From Bacteroidia bacterium (GTDB lineage Bacteria > Bacteroidota > Bacteroidia > Flavobacteriales > Flavobacteriaceae): DNA of 6,207 nt. A program made the position numbers and the translations under genes. The stretch is from the NCBI GenBank assembly GCA_030431085.1, contig JAUIJW010000141.1, forward strand, positions 1-6,207, written 5' to 3'. Positions 5,286 through 6,207 of this stretch are shown here, in pieces. Below the pieces are notes generated by a model. That model had not been told where the DNA came from and ran no database searches. It saw only the letters and a list, made by a program, of their open reading frames with translations. Position 1 is the first letter of the stretch, and every line of letters starts with the position of its first letter.

Positions 5286-6207
5286 TTATTTATTATTACG
5301 AGCATTTTTACGAGATGCCCTATCTTTTTTGTTTTGAGCTTTTCGCTCCTCTTTTCGTTGCTTTTTCTGTGCCTTTGTTAAATTTAAATCAACGATTTGC
5401 CCTTGATAATAAAGACTATCTCTATCAATCTCATTAATATTTCGATTTTCATCTTCAGCTTTCTGAGCGGCATATTTTTCGATTTCGTCTGGACTTATCC
5501 ATCCTCCACCAAGAGATTTATATAGATTAACATAAGCATTGAGGTATCTTTGATAATTTTCTGCATAATCTAACTTTGCATCGAATTCTTGTCGCTGATT
5601 TTCAATCACTTCCAGATAACTTGTCACCCCTTGATAATACCTCTGTCTTGAAAGATAACTCGCATTGCTAGCGGCCAACATCATATCGTTATTAGCCTTT
5701 AATTCGTCTTTTAGAGTTGATAATTGTATCAATGCATTTTCTACTTCAAGAAAGGCATTTAACACTGTGTTTTCATAGGTTAACAAGCTTTGCCTCGCTT
5801 TTTCTCTTTCAATATCTACTCTTCTTACATTTTTTCCCCATTCAAATAATGGTCCGGTTAGCCCAGCTCCCACACTCCATCCTAAACCATTAGAAACAAG
5901 GTTAGATAATTCTCCACTACCTAAACCTAATAAGCCAGTTAAACTAATTGAAGGAAATCTCATGGCTTGCGCTACTCCTATTCTAGCATTTTGGGCCCTA
6001 TACAATTGCTCCGATTGCAAAATATCTGGCCTTCTTTGCAACAAAGAGGAGGGTATTCCTTCTGGAATACTATCTGGTAAATCATAGGCACTCAACTCAA
6101 TGATGGTTTCAATACTATCAGGTGTTTTTCCTAACAATACACTTAAATTATGTTCAACAAATGCAATTTGCCGCTTAAATGACGGTATTGAAATTTGGGT
6201 AATGGCC
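5286..6207 (-). CDS. RND efflux outer-membrane factor, TolC/OprM (NodT) family, C-terminal part
   Basis: The outer-membrane channel of a tripartite RND efflux pump. The frame is open to the right edge, so the signal peptide, lipobox and first half are missing; 306 residues are visible. The TTG at 6135-6137 is not the start, because family sequence continues upstream of it (IAFVEHNLSVLLGKTPD). Visible landmarks, numbered from the window edge: IPSSLLQRRPDIL at 51-63, NARIGVAQAMRFPSISLTG at 73-91, the second-repeat region GPLFEWG at 118-124, a coiled-coil helix around 130-185, GVTSYLEVIENQR at 193-205, and the usual closing LYKSLGGGW at 228-236. About 70 charged residues follow the GGGW end, which is unusual. 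The periplasmic adaptor and RND pump genes would be expected beyond the right edge. ligA follows 61 bp downstream in the same direction. Confidence 0.93.
   Translation of the reverse strand, partial: AITQISIPSFKRQIAFVEHNLSVLLGKTPDSIETIIELSAYDLPDSIPEGIPSSLLQRRPDILQSEQLYRAQNARIGVAQAMRFPSISLTGLLGLGSGELSNLVSNGLGWSVGAGLTGPLFEWGKNVRRVDIEREKARQSLLTYENTVLNAFLEVENALIQLSTLKDELKANNDMMLAASNASYLSRQRYYQGVTSYLEVIENQRQEFDAKLDYAENYQRYLNAYVNLYKSLGGGWISPDEIEKYAAQKAEDENRNINEIDRDSLYYQGQIVDLNLTKAQKKQRKEERKAQNKKDRASRKNARNNK

Noticed and set aside
6135..6137. TTG as the start of the outer-membrane efflux protein
   Set aside because: Family-typical sequence continues in frame upstream to the window edge, so the gene is cut by the window and does not begin here.

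Overview
The window is about one-third GC and looks like chromosomal DNA of a marine-type member of the Flavobacteriaceae (Bacteroidota). The evidence is the low GC, A/T-rich leaders without Shine-Dalgarno sequences, two matches to the Bacteroidota -7 promoter element TAnnTTTG upstream of genes, and the flavobacterial character of the DNA ligase and efflux proteins. No rRNA, tRNA, CRISPR array, insertion sequence or phage gene is visible. I see no clearly new multi-gene system. The content is ordinary chromosomal genes with a few points worth checking.

Layout from left to right. The last 35 codons of an unidentified plus-strand gene end at 110 and face a minus-strand class I SAM methyltransferase (219-926). 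A 13-bp perfect hairpin at 161-193 lies between them and probably ends both transcripts. The methyltransferase is divergent from a LysR-type regulator (1023-1892). Their 96-bp shared intergenic region holds a LysR box (ATAC-N7-GTAT), a second inverted repeat, a -7 element for the methyltransferase and a palindrome overlapping that element. This is the classic layout of a LysR regulator controlling its divergent neighbour, and probably itself. The regulator converges, 7 bp tail to tail, on a two-gene minus-strand operon: a four-helix CopD/HemJ-like membrane protein (2463-2942) followed 5 bp later by a Maa/LacA-type hexapeptide acetyltransferase (1900-2457).

Next comes a 276-bp non-coding stretch with the operon's likely promoter and an 11-bp inverted repeat with widely spaced arms. 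It is followed by minus-strand ligA, the NAD+-dependent DNA ligase. The ligase frame can be followed upstream of its first in-frame ATG through the complete NAD+-binding Ia domain to a stop codon at 5208-5210. A good ATG start lies at 5222-5224 in another frame. One missing A in an AAA run separates the two, so the gene as written is frameshifted after codon 6; restoring one base gives a normal 668-residue LigA. Because LigA is normally essential, a sequence error or a very recent mutation is the leading explanation.

The right end is the C-terminal 306 residues of a TolC/OprM-family outer-membrane efflux protein, open to the window edge, with an unusual 70-residue charged tail rich in Lys and Arg. 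It is read in the same direction as ligA.
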